A DNA stretch of 64,000 nt from Scytonema hofmannii PCC 7110 (GCF_000346485.2 NZ_KQ976354.1:9430666-9494665), one strand, 5' to 3'. Shown: positions 19,813-29,046, counted from the first letter of the stretch. Numbers and translations: made by a program. The notes: generated by a model not told the origin, from the sequence alone.

Positions 19813-21384
19813 ATGAACAGGCTGAGTTGCTTATACCAAAGGAAAGTAAAAAGATATTTTGCTACATTGATGGCGGTAGTGCTTCTTTGGTGGGGTTTGC
19901 TACCTGGAGTTGCTGTCGCAAGAACACAAGCCCCAAAAACTGCTCAAACTTCGATTCAACCATATTTAAATCGTGTTATTAAGCAGTTAACAGAGTTCCG
20001 CCTTGACAATGGCATGAAGTTCATTGTTTTAGAACGGCATCAAGCTCCTGTTGTTTCTTTTTTAACTTATGCTGATGTAGGTGGCATAGACGAACCTAAC
20101 GGAAAAACAGGTGTAGCGCACTTTCTAGAACATTTAGCATTTAAAGGCACAACTCTTATTGGTACTAAAAATTACAATTTAGAAAAACCATTACTAGATA
20201 GCCTGGATCAAATAGCAGCACAAATCAAAACAGCACAGGCTGCTGGCAAACAGGATGAAGTTGCTAGATTACAAGCTGAATTTGAGAAGGTAGAGGCACA
20301 AGCGGTCAAAGTTGTCAAGCAAAACGAACTGGGGCGAATTGTAGAACAAGCAGGAGGTGTAGGCTTAAACGCCAATACATCTACAGAAGCAACCCGTTAT
20401 TTTTACAGCTTTCCTGCTAATAAATTAGAACTGTGGATGTCGCTGGAATCAGAAAGATTTCTCGACCCCGTTCTTCGTCGCGAGTTTTTTAAAGAAAAAG
20501 ATGTGATTTTAGAAGAACGACGGATGCGGGTGGAAAATTCACCCATTGGAATGATGATTGAAAAGTTTATCGATGCTGCTTTCAAAGTTCATCCCTACAG
20601 GCGTCCAGTCATTGGTTATGACGAAGATATCCGCAATTTATCAACAGATGACGTGCAGAAGTTTTTTGAGACATATTATGTTCCGAGTAATTTGACAATT
20701 GCGGTTGTTGGTGATGTCAATCCGATTGAAGTCAAAAGGCTAGCACAAATTTACTTTGGACGCTTCAAAGCAAAACCAAAATTTATTAGCAAAATCCCAA
20801 CAGAACCAAAGCAAACAGAAACACGAGAGGTAAGTTTAAACCTACCTTCACAACCTTGGTATTTGGAAGGTTACCACCGTCCGGCAATTACACATCCCGA
20901 CCAAGCAGTCTATGACATTATCAACAGTTTGCTAAGTGATGGGCGTACCTCACGGCTGTACAAGTCTTTGGTAGAAAAACAACGATTGGCACTAGCAGCA
21001 CAGGGGTTTAGCGGATTTCCGGGAGATAAATATCCTAATTTGATGTTATTCTATGCTCTCACGGCTCCCGGTCACAGCGTTGATGAAGTGGCTGTGGCTT
21101 TGCGAAAGGAAATTGATAGGTTGAAAACTGAACTTGTTTCAGCAACTGAGTTGGATCGCGTGAAAACACAAGCTAGGGCAGGTTTGTTGCGTACATTGGA
21201 CTCTAATATGGGAATGGCGCAGCAGTTGTTGGAGTATGAAGTGAAAACTGGTTCTTGGCGAAATTTGTTTAAGCAATTAGATGCAATTGAAGCTGTAACA
21301 ACTGCTGATGTTCAGCGAGTGGCAAAAGCAACATTTTCACCAGACAATCGTACTATCGGCAAGCTGTTGTCGAAACAAAGGTAA
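19813..21384 (+). CDS. M16 family zinc metallopeptidase, active-type subunit
   Basis: 523 aa. An N-terminal signal peptide (KRYFATLMAVVLLWWGLLPG) implies export to the periplasm. The inverted zinc motif HFLEH is at residues 103-107, with a downstream Glu region (LESERF; VILEERRMR). A helical insertion of ~60 residues (DQIAAQIKTAQAAGKQDEVA) separates the two. The second half is the M16_C domain. ATG 19813 is preferred over the TTG nine bases upstream. It is followed 53 bp later by an M16 partner without the zinc site, the usual two-gene arrangement of processing-peptidase-like heterodimers. Confidence 0.93.
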   Translation: MNRLSCLYQRKVKRYFATLMAVVLLWWGLLPGVAVARTQAPKTAQTSIQPYLNRVIKQLTEFRLDNGMKFIVLERHQAPVVSFLTYADVGGIDEPNGKTGVAHFLEHLAFKGTTLIGTKNYNLEKPLLDSLDQIAAQIKTAQAAGKQDEVARLQAEFEKVEAQAVKVVKQNELGRIVEQAGGVGLNANTSTEATRYFYSFPANKLELWMSLESERFLDPVLRREFFKEKDVILEERRMRVENSPIGMMIEKFIDAAFKVHPYRRPVIGYDEDIRNLSTDDVQKFFETYYVPSNLTIAVVGDVNPIEVKRLAQIYFGRFKAKPKFISKIPTEPKQTETREVSLNLPSQPWYLEGYHRPAITHPDQAVYDIINSLLSDGRTSRLYKSLVEKQRLALAAQGFSGFPGDKYPNLMLFYALTAPGHSVDEVAVALRKEIDRLKTELVSATELDRVKTQARAGLLRTLDSNMGMAQQLLEYEVKTGSWRNLFKQLDAIEAVTTADVQRVAKATFSPDNRTIGKLLSKQR

Positions 21385-21437
21385 GAGGAATGGAACACAC
21401 CAGATGCTGGGGACGCTGAAGAAGGAGTAGATAAATA

Positions 21438-22949
21438 ATGAAGAGGTACGTGCATACAAGATATAAGGTGAAAAGGTTGTTAAACTCGCTGGTGGTTTGT
21501 TTTGCCCTTGTTCCGTTGCTGTGTTTGGGAATGCTGAATCTTACAGAAGCGGCGACGCCAGCAAAGCACTATACGGAATTACGATTTTCGCGAATCCCTG
21601 AGGTAAAATTACCGAAATACGAACGGTATGTGTTGAATAACGGCATGGTCGTGTATTTGATGGAAAATCACGAATTGCCGTTGGTGAGTGGATCGGCATT
21701 GGTACGTACAGGCGATCGCTTTGAACCAGGAGATAAAGTTGGTTTGGCTCAGTTGACAGGTACGGTTATGAGGTCTGGTGGAACTCTGAAGCATTCTCCA
21801 GATGAGCTTAACCAATTGTTAGAACAACGGGCGGCTTCAGTAGAAACTGGTATTGGCGAATCGTCTGGGAGTGCTGGTTTTGAAGCGCTGACTGAGGATG
21901 TAGAAACGGTTTTTGGGCTGTTTGCAGAAGTGCTGCGGGAACCAGCCTTTATTCAGGACAAATTGGAATTGGCAAAAACTCAAGTACGGGGTGCTATTTC
22001 CCGTCGCAACGACGATCCGGATGACATTGCCAATCGGGAATTTCAGAAATTGATCTACGGTTCGGAAAGTCCTTATGCTCGCACGGTGGAGTATGCGACT
22101 TTAAACAATATCTCTCGTGAGGATTTGGTTAAGTTTTACCAGAAGTCTTTTTACCCTAATAATATTATTTTGGGAATTGTGGGGGATTTTAACTCTCAAA
22201 AAATGCGATCACTCATTCAAGCAAAGTTGGGTGATTGGAAATCTAACCCCAAAATGACTAAACCTCAGTTACCTCTGGTATCGCAAGCGAAAAAAAGTGG
22301 CGTCTTTTTTGTCAACCAGCGCCAATTGACTCAGAGTAATATTTTGATTGGGCATTTGGGAGGAGTCTTTAACAATCCCGATTATCCAGCATTGGATGTA
22401 TTGAACGGGGTATTAACTGGATTTGGCGGACGCTTGTTTAATGAAGTGCGTTCCCGTCAAGGTTTGGCTTATTCCGTGTATGGTTCCTGGAGTCCTCGCT
22501 ATGATTACCCTGGTTTGTTCCTTGCAGGCGGACAAACCCGTTCTAATGCTACGGTACAGTTTGTGAAAGCCGTTCAAGCAGAAATCAAGCGTTTGCAAGC
22601 AGAACCTGTGACGCCGCAAGAATTAGCTTTTGCAAAAGAATCGACTCTTAATTCTTTTGTCTTTAATTTTGAAGACCCCAGTCAAACGCTGTCGCGTCTT
22701 ATGCGGTATGAATATTACGGCTATCCATCTGATTTCCTGTTCCGCTATCAAAAAGCGGTAGCTGCAACCACAGCTGCTGACGTACTGCGGGTTGCTAAGA
22801 AATACCTCAAACCTGAGAATTTGGTTACTTTAGTCGTTGGAAATCAAACGGCTATCAAGCCACCTTTGACTCAGTTATCAGCAGAGGTGACACCGATAGA
22901 TGTCACTATTCCCGGTTCGCCACGACCTCAAGCAGCTGTGAAACAATAG
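21438..22949 (+). CDS. M16 family peptidase-like protein, non-catalytic partner
   Basis: 503 aa with a signal peptide (residues ~14-38). Where the active subunit has HxxEH this protein reads VGLAQLTGTVM, so the zinc ligands are missing. It keeps the C-terminal R/Y-type segment FGGRLFNEVRSRQGLAYSVY, typical of the substrate-binding partner of M16 pairs. It probably forms a heterodimer with the product of the preceding gene. A short piece of this gene is copied at 45.7 kb. Confidence 0.93.
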   Translation: MKRYVHTRYKVKRLLNSLVVCFALVPLLCLGMLNLTEAATPAKHYTELRFSRIPEVKLPKYERYVLNNGMVVYLMENHELPLVSGSALVRTGDRFEPGDKVGLAQLTGTVMRSGGTLKHSPDELNQLLEQRAASVETGIGESSGSAGFEALTEDVETVFGLFAEVLREPAFIQDKLELAKTQVRGAISRRNDDPDDIANREFQKLIYGSESPYARTVEYATLNNISREDLVKFYQKSFYPNNIILGIVGDFNSQKMRSLIQAKLGDWKSNPKMTKPQLPLVSQAKKSGVFFVNQRQLTQSNILIGHLGGVFNNPDYPALDVLNGVLTGFGGRLFNEVRSRQGLAYSVYGSWSPRYDYPGLFLAGGQTRSNATVQFVKAVQAEIKRLQAEPVTPQELAFAKESTLNSFVFNFEDPSQTLSRLMRYEYYGYPSDFLFRYQKAVAATTAADVLRVAKKYLKPENLVTLVVGNQTAIKPPLTQLSAEVTPIDVTIPGSPRPQAAVKQ

Positions 22950-22981
22950 TCATATCAAAAATGTTTACAACAGATCCATGA

Positions 22982-23009
22982 GTAGGGGCGCAAGGCCTTG
23001 CGCCCCTAC
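22982..23009. repeat. perfect 28-bp palindrome
   Basis: Arms GTAGGGGCGCAAGG and CCTTGCGCCCCTAC. Near copies are at 39668-39695 and, degenerate, at 57162-57190. It is a dispersed palindromic repeat that may also terminate the M16 operon. Confidence 0.8.
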
Positions 23010-23092
23010 AAATTTATAGATAAGACTACTCCCATACTTTTAAAGACAAAACTCCTGAGTTTATGTCAATACTGCTCTCCTAAGCCAGAACA

Positions 23093-23123
23093 GAAACCCG
23101 GTTTCTCAAAGAAACCGGGTTTC
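23093..23123. repeat. AGAAACCCGGTTTCT-class hairpin
   Basis: A 13-bp perfect stem (GAAACCCGGTTTC / GAAACCGGGTTTC) with a 5-base loop. Related hairpins occur at 37427, 38670, 47802 and 51966. It lies in the gene-free stretch 22950-23380 that precedes the peptide island; the rest of that stretch is AT-rich, with no feature I can support. Confidence 0.75.
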
Positions 23124-23380
23124 TCATAGCGCGAACAACTCTTAACTGAGTAGTATTGAGAATACTATCCTGTTTGTACTTAATTTTTTATTTCTCATAG
23201 GTAAGAAAAGTAGGAAAAATCATAAAATTTTTCATCAAAATGAAGACATAAAACCTTGATTTTCGTCTATTCAAGCTAGTAAAAAGGCTTGATTTTATAA
23301 TTTGATACTTACAGAATAAAAGCATGATTAAACAGTAAGTTTAATCAAAGAAACACTTAGTTAATTACCTCAAGGGAAAA

Positions 23381-23611
23381 ATGGCTAATATCAAAATATC
23401 TGAATTGCGTCCTGCTGGTTCTGAGTTGTTTCAAGATTCTGAAAGTTTTTTGAACGAGCTCAACGAGCGCGAAATGGCTGGTTTAGAAGGTGGTGGATAC
23501 TGGTTCGTAAGTAATGGCTCTGTCGGTGTCTCCATCACTGCTCAAACAGTAGTTGGCAACACTGTTAATGCCAATACTGGAGGCAACGTTAATACAGTCA
23601 TTCTTTTGTAA
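23381..23611 (+). CDS. double-glycine leader precursor peptide 1 (LRPAGSELF family)
   Basis: 76 aa. The leader begins MANIKISELRPAGSELFQDS and continues with an acidic helix ending LEGG (residues 35-38). The core then begins around GGYWFVSNGSVGVSI and ends in NTVNANTGGNVNTVILL. It has no Cys; the core is rich in Thr, Asn, Val and Gly. It is the first of three paralogues ahead of an APH-like kinase and a HopA1-type protein, so the core may undergo Ser/Thr dehydration. The double Gly suits cleavage by the C39 domains of the nearby transporters. ATG follows CAAGGGAAAA. Confidence 0.85.
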   Translation: MANIKISELRPAGSELFQDSESFLNELNEREMAGLEGGGYWFVSNGSVGVSITAQTVVGNTVNANTGGNVNTVILL

Positions 23612-23688
23612 TATCTAATAACTGAGTTCTCTAAAACTGAGTTATTTTTAACAGTCTACTCAATCATGAACTACAAGGAGAAAACAAA

Positions 23689-23910
23689 ATGGCTAGCATC
23701 AAAATTGTTGAATTGCGTCCTGCTGGTTCTGAATTATTCCAAGATTCTGAGAGCTTCTTAAACGAGCTTAACGAGCGCGATATGCTTGGTTTAGAAGGTG
23801 GATTTGCATTTAATGGTACTCTTGGTATCTCTATTACCGCACAAACTGTTGTGGGCAACACAGCTAATGCCAATACTTTCGGCAATGTAAACACAGTAAT
23901 TGCCTACTAG
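23689..23910 (+). CDS. double-glycine leader precursor peptide 2
   Basis: 73 aa, a close paralogue of the preceding peptide. The leader is nearly identical up to GLEGG (residues 34-38). The core differs at its start (FAFNGTLGISIT) but keeps AQTVVGNTANANTFGNVNTV. It is Cys-free. A conserved leader with a variable core start and a repeated NANT.GNVNT tail is what one expects of a modified-peptide precursor family. A strong GGAG site precedes the ATG, and a strong hairpin follows at 23946. Confidence 0.85.
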   Translation: MASIKIVELRPAGSELFQDSESFLNELNERDMLGLEGGFAFNGTLGISITAQTVVGNTANANTFGNVNTVIAY

Positions 23911-23945
23911 AACTACATAACCCTCTCGTTATCAGTTGAAAAGCG

Positions 23946-23978
23946 AGATCCCCGACTTCTTAAAGAAGTCGGGGATCT
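23946..23978 (+). terminator. strong hairpin after precursor 2
   Basis: A 15-bp perfect stem (AGATCCCCGACTTCT / AGAAGTCGGGGATCT) with a 3-base loop and no long T-run. It could set a high level of precursor transcript relative to the downstream enzymes. A related hairpin is at 29739. The following ~230 bp to 24211 is AT-rich and may hold a promoter for precursor 3. Confidence 0.65.
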
Positions 23979-24211
23979 GTAATGGAGATAGTGAATTTTC
24001 ACAAGTCAAATAGAATTCTTATAGAATTTGAAAAAATCTCTATATTTAGATTTTCACAAATCTGACTACCAAGACCTAAATAAAGAAGTTGTGTCCCAAA
24101 CAAAATCCAAAATATATTGTGTTAATTAACTGATTTTGATACTAATGATATTGATATTGGAATGAAATGACACGTTCCATTTAATAAAGTTAGTAAATTT
24201 GGAGTAAATTA

Positions 24212-24454
24212 ATGTCTGCTATCAAAATTTCTGATTTGCGTCCTGCTGGTCATAAACTATTTGAAGATTCCGAGAACTATCTTCATGAACTGACAGAAAG
24301 TGAAATGATGGTTGTTGGAGGAAATAGATTGCGATCTATAGTCGTTGTTGAGCTTGATAATATCTCGGTTTTTGCTGCTACTGTTGTTACTGCTAACGCC
24401 AACACAATCAATGCAAATACAATAGGAAATACTAACTCATTTGTTGGAGGATAA
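24212..24454 (+). CDS. double-glycine leader precursor peptide 3
   Basis: 80 aa. The leader is of the same family (MSAIKISDLRPAGHKLFEDS ... SEMMVVGG, GG at residues 36-37). The core is more divergent (NRLRSIVVVELDNISVFAAT), with the tail ANANTINANTIGNTNSF, again Thr/Asn-rich with an N.NT rhythm, ending in GG. It has no Cys. ATG follows GGAGTAAATTA. It lies ~320 bp upstream of the kinase gene, separated by an inverted-repeat element. Confidence 0.83.
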   Translation: MSAIKISDLRPAGHKLFEDSENYLHELTESEMMVVGGNRLRSIVVVELDNISVFAATVVTANANTINANTIGNTNSFVGG

Positions 24455-24477
24455 GTAGCAATACCTTTGCCAAAATG

Positions 24478-24588
24478 CCCTCACTCTAGAAGAGTGGGGC
24501 TACACAAACAAATTCCGCCTACGGGGACTTTATTGTAGTCCATGTAGGTGGGTTTTGTTTGTATAGCTCCAGAATTCAATTCTGAGGG
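24478..24588. repeat. ~110-bp inverted-repeat element (MITE-like)
   Basis: The outer arms are imperfect: CCCTCACTCTAGAAGAGTGG and GCTACACAAACAAA on the left pair with TTTGTTTGTATAGC and TTCTGAGGG on the right. A smaller hairpin around CCGCCTAC...GTAGGTGG is nested inside. It has no coding capacity. It sits between precursor 3 and the modification genes and may act as an attenuator. Confidence 0.6.
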
Positions 24589-24774
24589 TAAGTATCCCAA
24601 TTAAGATACTTCCAAAGTAAAGACATAAATCTAGAAATTATGTCTCAAAAATTAGACGATAAAAATTGACTGAAGGAAATTCAATCAACAATTATCTTTA
24701 TAATAAGAAGTTAAGTAGCAAGTTGGCTCACATAATAAGGTTAGTAGCTCATCGTTTCTACGAAAAACTAAGTT

Positions 24775-25953
24775 ATGACATTTTTATTAAGCCGTCAAAA
24801 CGTTTTTAAATACTTAGCAGATCGCGGACTCTGCGATTCGGAAGATGAAGCCAAGAGTAAGGTTGAACTCAAATACGCCAAAAATTTCAACTTATTACTG
24901 AGTTTGTCAGAAAGTCGTAAAATTTTGGTGAAGCAAGAGCGTCGTGACCGAAAGGGAAAGACTGCTGGTGAATTTTTACGGGAATGGAGAATTCACTCAT
25001 TCTTACAAGAATTTCCGGAATTGAGCCAAATAAGTGGCTGGGTTTCGGAGGTACTTCATTACGATGCAAGGGAGTCAATCATTGTTTTTAACTACTTGGT
25101 TGACTATCGTGATTTGATGGAGTTTTACACGAAAGAAAATATTTTTTCTACGGTCATTGCTGAAGAAATAGGCAAAATTCTAGGGAAAATTCATTGTCGC
25201 ACGTTCAATCGACAAGAGTATCGAGACTTCTTAGCAACCTATGAAGACCTAAAAAACGACTCTATACCTAATGTGGTTAGTCATTTGGAGCGGATTACTC
25301 CAGAAATTTTTGGTTTAGTTCCTGCTGATGGGCTAAAGTTCTTTACTCTGTATCAACGTTACGATAGCTTGGGAACTGCGATCGCAGAACTGACTGCTGC
25401 TAGTTGTGTCAGTTGCTTGACCCACAATGACTTAAAGCTGAACAACATTTTATTGTCTAGCAGTTGGGAGCAAGCCCTTTTGAAAGCTGATTCACCAAAC
25501 ACAAGTATCTTGCGCCTGATTGATTGGGAACGTTCATGCTGGGGAGATCCAGCGTTTGACGTGGGTACGTTAATTGCTAGCTACCTGCAATTATGGCTAA
25601 ACAGCTTGATTACTAGGAAAGAAATGAGCATAGACGAATCATTAAAGATGGCAACAACTCCATTAGAACAACTCCAGCCTTCTCTTGTTGCTTTGGTCAG
25701 TGCTTATTTCACTGAGTTTCCAGAAATATTGCAGCATCGTCCAGATTTCTTAAACAGAATTATACAATTTTCTGGTTTGGTCTTGATTCAGCAAATATTA
25801 GCAACAATTCAGTATCAAAAATCCTTTGGCAATACGGGTATTTGTATGCTTCAGGTTGCTAAAAGTTTATTATGCCGTCCACAAGCTTCCATTCCTACGA
25901 TTTTTGGCATAGATGCATCACAACTTGTTGCTAAAACTTTAGTACCTATATAG
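24775..25953 (+). CDS. APH/choline-kinase-like phosphotransferase, candidate peptide Ser/Thr kinase
   Basis: 392 aa with a protein-kinase-like fold of the aminoglycoside phosphotransferase type. The catalytic loop is THNDLKLNN (His217, Asp219, Asn224) and the metal-binding Asp is in RLIDWERSCWGDPAFDVG near 248. A resistance enzyme is unlikely given the setting: three leader peptides upstream and a HopA1-family gene directly downstream. In class V lanthipeptides (LxmK/LxmY) and thioviridamide (TvaC/TvaD) this pair phosphorylates and then eliminates Ser/Thr to give dehydroamino acids. The role here is inferred from that context. Confidence 0.8.
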   Translation: MTFLLSRQNVFKYLADRGLCDSEDEAKSKVELKYAKNFNLLLSLSESRKILVKQERRDRKGKTAGEFLREWRIHSFLQEFPELSQISGWVSEVLHYDARESIIVFNYLVDYRDLMEFYTKENIFSTVIAEEIGKILGKIHCRTFNRQEYRDFLATYEDLKNDSIPNVVSHLERITPEIFGLVPADGLKFFTLYQRYDSLGTAIAELTAASCVSCLTHNDLKLNNILLSSSWEQALLKADSPNTSILRLIDWERSCWGDPAFDVGTLIASYLQLWLNSLITRKEMSIDESLKMATTPLEQLQPSLVALVSAYFTEFPEILQHRPDFLNRIIQFSGLVLIQQILATIQYQKSFGNTGICMLQVAKSLLCRPQASIPTIFGIDASQLVAKTLVPI

Positions 25954-26020
25954 ATGGGAACAAAAAGTAAAGCGAATTCCACTGTCTTCTATTTCTTGAA
26001 AAATCGCACAGAGAAATCTC

Positions 26021-27121
26021 ATGCAACTGTTGGATTCACATTTAAATCAATCAGAAGCTGCATCAGAACGATTACATCAGGAGCTGCAAGAGATCGTTCA
26101 CAAGCTTAAAATCGAGTCAACTTTTCATATTAGCCACCCTGATTATAAACCTTTGGAATTGCCCAAAGAAGCCGTTGCCCGTTTTCAGCACTTACCAGAA
26201 GTTTTGCAAAACAAGTATTTGAGCTTACAAATAAGTTCTTTTCTTTACGGGATTTATTACAACGGTTCTCTAAAAGAGACTCTTGCGCTTGACAGTGAAG
26301 AGTCAAACGAGACATTGCATAAAAATCTAGAGAACAACACGTATCTGGGCATAGATTTGGAATTCTACGACCAATTACACTCTTTTAATCATGGTCAAGG
26401 CTTCTTGAGTTCTGGTTGGCGAGTGGTAAAACATGACAGTGATAGCAGCTTAGCAGTCAATAAGAATGGTTTAACAGTCTATGCTACTCGCGATCGCCAT
26501 CTCACACCAGAACAGCAAACAGCTACTGTTGGGGATTTAATTGCCATTCGGATGCCCAAGAATATGGTGCAAAACGGATTTTACATGGCGGTTGGTAACG
26601 CAGGTCCTCAAAATCATCAGGATTGTGTGCGTGTTTACTTCAACTTAACACCTTCAGGTGCAACTGCTGTTATGAACAGCTTAACTGCCGAAATAAACGC
26701 TATATCAATACCCTTTAGTTTTAAAGCCTTATACAATCCGGACGATTACAAACGTCACGACTCAGCGGTTCTCTATTTTGACAAGAAGCACTATCAAGTC
26801 ATCCAGTCAGTGCTGCAAAAGGTTTATGTCGAAAATCAGTTTTACTTTAATACACTTGGACCTTTGTTTACCAAGGTGCTAGCCCCAGGACTGACACTTG
26901 CTGAAGAACCAAGGTATAAGTTTGCCGAACAGGAAAGTTTTGGTATGAATCGCTGTCAAATGGTTGCTAATGGTTTGTTAGCGGCTTGGCAACAGGGAGA
27001 TGACTCACCCGAAAACCGCATGACAGCTATTCGTCAAGAGTTTGCTCTGTACTCAATTGAAATGCAACGCCCATACCTCAATGCTAATTCTGAAGACATT
27101 TATACGCCATTACAATTATGA
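26021..27121 (+). CDS. HopA1-family protein, candidate phospho-Ser/Thr lyase
   Basis: 366 aa. The central segment (GDLIAIRMPKNMVQNGFYMA and VGNAGP; LTVYATRDRHLTPEQ) matches the HopA1 family. This family is named from a type III effector but is common in actinobacterial and cyanobacterial RiPP loci, where it acts as the lyase partner of an APH-like kinase. There is no signal peptide or membrane helix. It lies 67 bp after the kinase gene and overlaps the next gene by 4 bp (ATGA), so the genes are translationally coupled. The assignment is from remembered family features. Confidence 0.75.
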   Translation: MQLLDSHLNQSEAASERLHQELQEIVHKLKIESTFHISHPDYKPLELPKEAVARFQHLPEVLQNKYLSLQISSFLYGIYYNGSLKETLALDSEESNETLHKNLENNTYLGIDLEFYDQLHSFNHGQGFLSSGWRVVKHDSDSSLAVNKNGLTVYATRDRHLTPEQQTATVGDLIAIRMPKNMVQNGFYMAVGNAGPQNHQDCVRVYFNLTPSGATAVMNSLTAEINAISIPFSFKALYNPDDYKRHDSAVLYFDKKHYQVIQSVLQKVYVENQFYFNTLGPLFTKVLAPGLTLAEEPRYKFAEQESFGMNRCQMVANGLLAAWQQGDDSPENRMTAIRQEFALYSIEMQRPYLNANSEDIYTPLQL

Positions 27122-28152
27122 AAATTACTGACTTAAAAGGACAAACTGCGGCAGAACCGACACTAGTTGTACCGCAACATCCCTCGGTTAAAGGTCGATT
27201 TCCTGAAACCAATTTACCTTTTTACCGCAAACTAGGAAGAACAGACCTGACAGTCAGTTGTCTGGGATTGGGTGGTGGTGGACACATCTCTAGTGAGGAT
27301 ACAATGTACGCTTTTGAGCAAGGAATTAATTATTTCTTCTACTCTAGCGATTTACACCACTTTCTTTACAGTTCGATGGCTGATACGCTAAGGAAGCTGT
27401 GCGGACGGCGGTCTTCAGTAAGAGAAAAGGTGGTTTTAGCAACTGTAACTTACGTACTCAAAAGTCCAGATTCAGTATTATCTGCTTTACTGGATCAAAT
27501 GGCAGATTTGCGAATGGATTATATTGATGTGTTCTTTTGGGGATGGATTGGTAGTAAAGATAATCAAGCGATGCAGGATTGCTTGGGTGTCTCTAACGAC
27601 TTGCGAGGTCCAAACAGCGTATTTCAACGACAAATTGAGAGATGGTTCGGCACTTGCGAGCGGATGAAAAAAATGGGTATCGTTCGCTATATTGGTGCGT
27701 CTTTCCACGATCTAGACTTAGCACAACAGTGGATGCATAGTCCTTTATTGGATGTTGTCATGGTGCGACACAATGTTGCTCACCGTACAGCGCAAAAGAA
27801 GGTTTTTACTCATTTGGATGCTAACGATCCGCAGCGTCCCGGTATAGTCACCTTTAAGTCAGCAGGGATGATGGGTTCTCTCTGGGAACCACCTGCTGGG
27901 TTGCCAAGAGAATGCTGGGTACCTTCAGTTCCAGATTTATATCGCTATTCCTTGAGCCAAAATAGTGTTGATGTTGCTTTAGCAGGTTGGCGAAATCGTC
28001 AAGAAGTTGATGCAGCGCTTGCAAGCATCCAGAAAGGTAAGTTCACCCAGCAAGAATTAGACTACCTTAACCTGTATGGGGATTTGCATCGCAATCATAT
28101 AAAACCCAACGAAATTCCTACGGAACGCTTACTGGTTGGCAGTTCTCGATAA
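27118..28152 (+). CDS. aldo/keto-reductase-like protein, catalytic residues altered
   Basis: 344 aa. The N-terminal half reads LGRTDLTVSCLGLGGGG and QGINYFFYSSDL, the standard opening of the aldo/keto reductase barrel. The usual catalytic Lys region reads EKVVLATVTYV (no Lys), and the usual His after the DxxxxH strand is replaced in YIDVFFWGWIG. It may be a reductase with an altered active site, a binding partner, or a pseudoenzyme. In this operon a reductase could act on dehydroamino acids, but that is speculation. The start codon overlaps the HopA1 gene stop. Confidence 0.75.
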   Translation: MKITDLKGQTAAEPTLVVPQHPSVKGRFPETNLPFYRKLGRTDLTVSCLGLGGGGHISSEDTMYAFEQGINYFFYSSDLHHFLYSSMADTLRKLCGRRSSVREKVVLATVTYVLKSPDSVLSALLDQMADLRMDYIDVFFWGWIGSKDNQAMQDCLGVSNDLRGPNSVFQRQIERWFGTCERMKKMGIVRYIGASFHDLDLAQQWMHSPLLDVVMVRHNVAHRTAQKKVFTHLDANDPQRPGIVTFKSAGMMGSLWEPPAGLPRECWVPSVPDLYRYSLSQNSVDVALAGWRNRQEVDAALASIQKGKFTQQELDYLNLYGDLHRNHIKPNEIPTERLLVGSSR

Positions 28153-28202
28153 TTTGATAACTGTTTGTAGTGTACTTTCAATAATCGCAATATTATAAAA
28201 TT

Positions 28203-29003
28203 ATGCCCGAACAATTAGAGCAAGCAAAACCATCCACACTAACCGCTAACAAAGAGCGATCGCAGGATGGAATCTCTACTCCTGTGATAGTTCCTCCTGC
28301 AACAGACATTGACATTGTAACTTATTTACGACATTCAGCAAAATTTGCCGAAATCGCCACTTTTGCTGAGCGGGATGCATTGATTTTAACTAACTGTGAG
28401 AAGTTAGGAATTACAGTATCCGACGAGGAATGGCAAGCAGCTGGAGATGCTTTCCGTCAAGAACACAAATTGTGGGGAACTACAGAAACTATGGCTTGGC
28501 TTGACCAACAGCGCATCAGTTTAGAAGACTGGTCGGAAGGAATTAGAGTCTCTTTGTTAGAGCGAAAGCTCAAGGAACACCTGTTTGGCGCACTTGTAGA
28601 TGGTGGTTATATTAACAACCGCAACAGGTACAGACGCGTAGCGCTCTCACAGATACTGGCTGCGGATTTAGCAACTGCTTGGAAAATCATCCATATATTG
28701 CGAGAGGGTCACGCTTCTTTCAGTGCTTTAGCTTTGGAATACTCAAAAGGTAAACAGTCCCAAGAAAATGGAGGCTTTGTTGGAGTTCGTTTTTTGGTAG
28801 AACTCATGACAGAAATTGAGCAAGCTATTACCAATGTTAAAGAAGGCGACATTGTTGGTCCGGTTCAAACAAAATTAGGATATCATGTTCTGCGTGTAGA
28901 AAAATGGTTTCCAACAGAACTTAATGAATCGGTGAGAGAGCAAATCATGAACTCAATGTTTCAAGTTTGGATTCAGAATTTGAAGAATTTCAACCAGCAG
29001 TAG
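28203..29003 (+). CDS. parvulin-type (PpiC) peptidyl-prolyl isomerase-like protein
   Basis: 266 aa. The N-terminal ~130 residues are a helical SurA/trigger-factor-like chaperone part. The C-terminal parvulin part shows LSQILAADLATAWKI, SKGKQSQENGGFVGV and VGPVQTKLGYHVLRVEK, the family's hallmark segments. There is no signal peptide, so it is either cytoplasmic or carried by another route. It is a distant relative of the three PpiC-like genes at 29824, 38779 and 61447. It may hold precursor peptides or the adjacent RTX protein in an export-competent state. Confidence 0.85.
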   Translation: MPEQLEQAKPSTLTANKERSQDGISTPVIVPPATDIDIVTYLRHSAKFAEIATFAERDALILTNCEKLGITVSDEEWQAAGDAFRQEHKLWGTTETMAWLDQQRISLEDWSEGIRVSLLERKLKEHLFGALVDGGYINNRNRYRRVALSQILAADLATAWKIIHILREGHASFSALALEYSKGKQSQENGGFVGVRFLVELMTEIEQAITNVKEGDIVGPVQTKLGYHVLRVEKWFPTELNESVREQIMNSMFQVWIQNLKNFNQQ

Positions 29004-29046
29004 GTTGACTGAACTACTTAAATCAGTCTGAGAAGGAGGAAGTAGT

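Noticed and set aside
23381-24454. Lanthipeptide precursors proper
   Set aside because: None of the three peptides contains Cys, so lanthionine rings cannot form; no LanM, LanC or LanKC gene is seen.
24775-25953. Aminoglycoside resistance phosphotransferase
   Set aside because: The fold matches, but the operon with GG precursors and a HopA1-type gene makes a peptide-modifying role far more likely.
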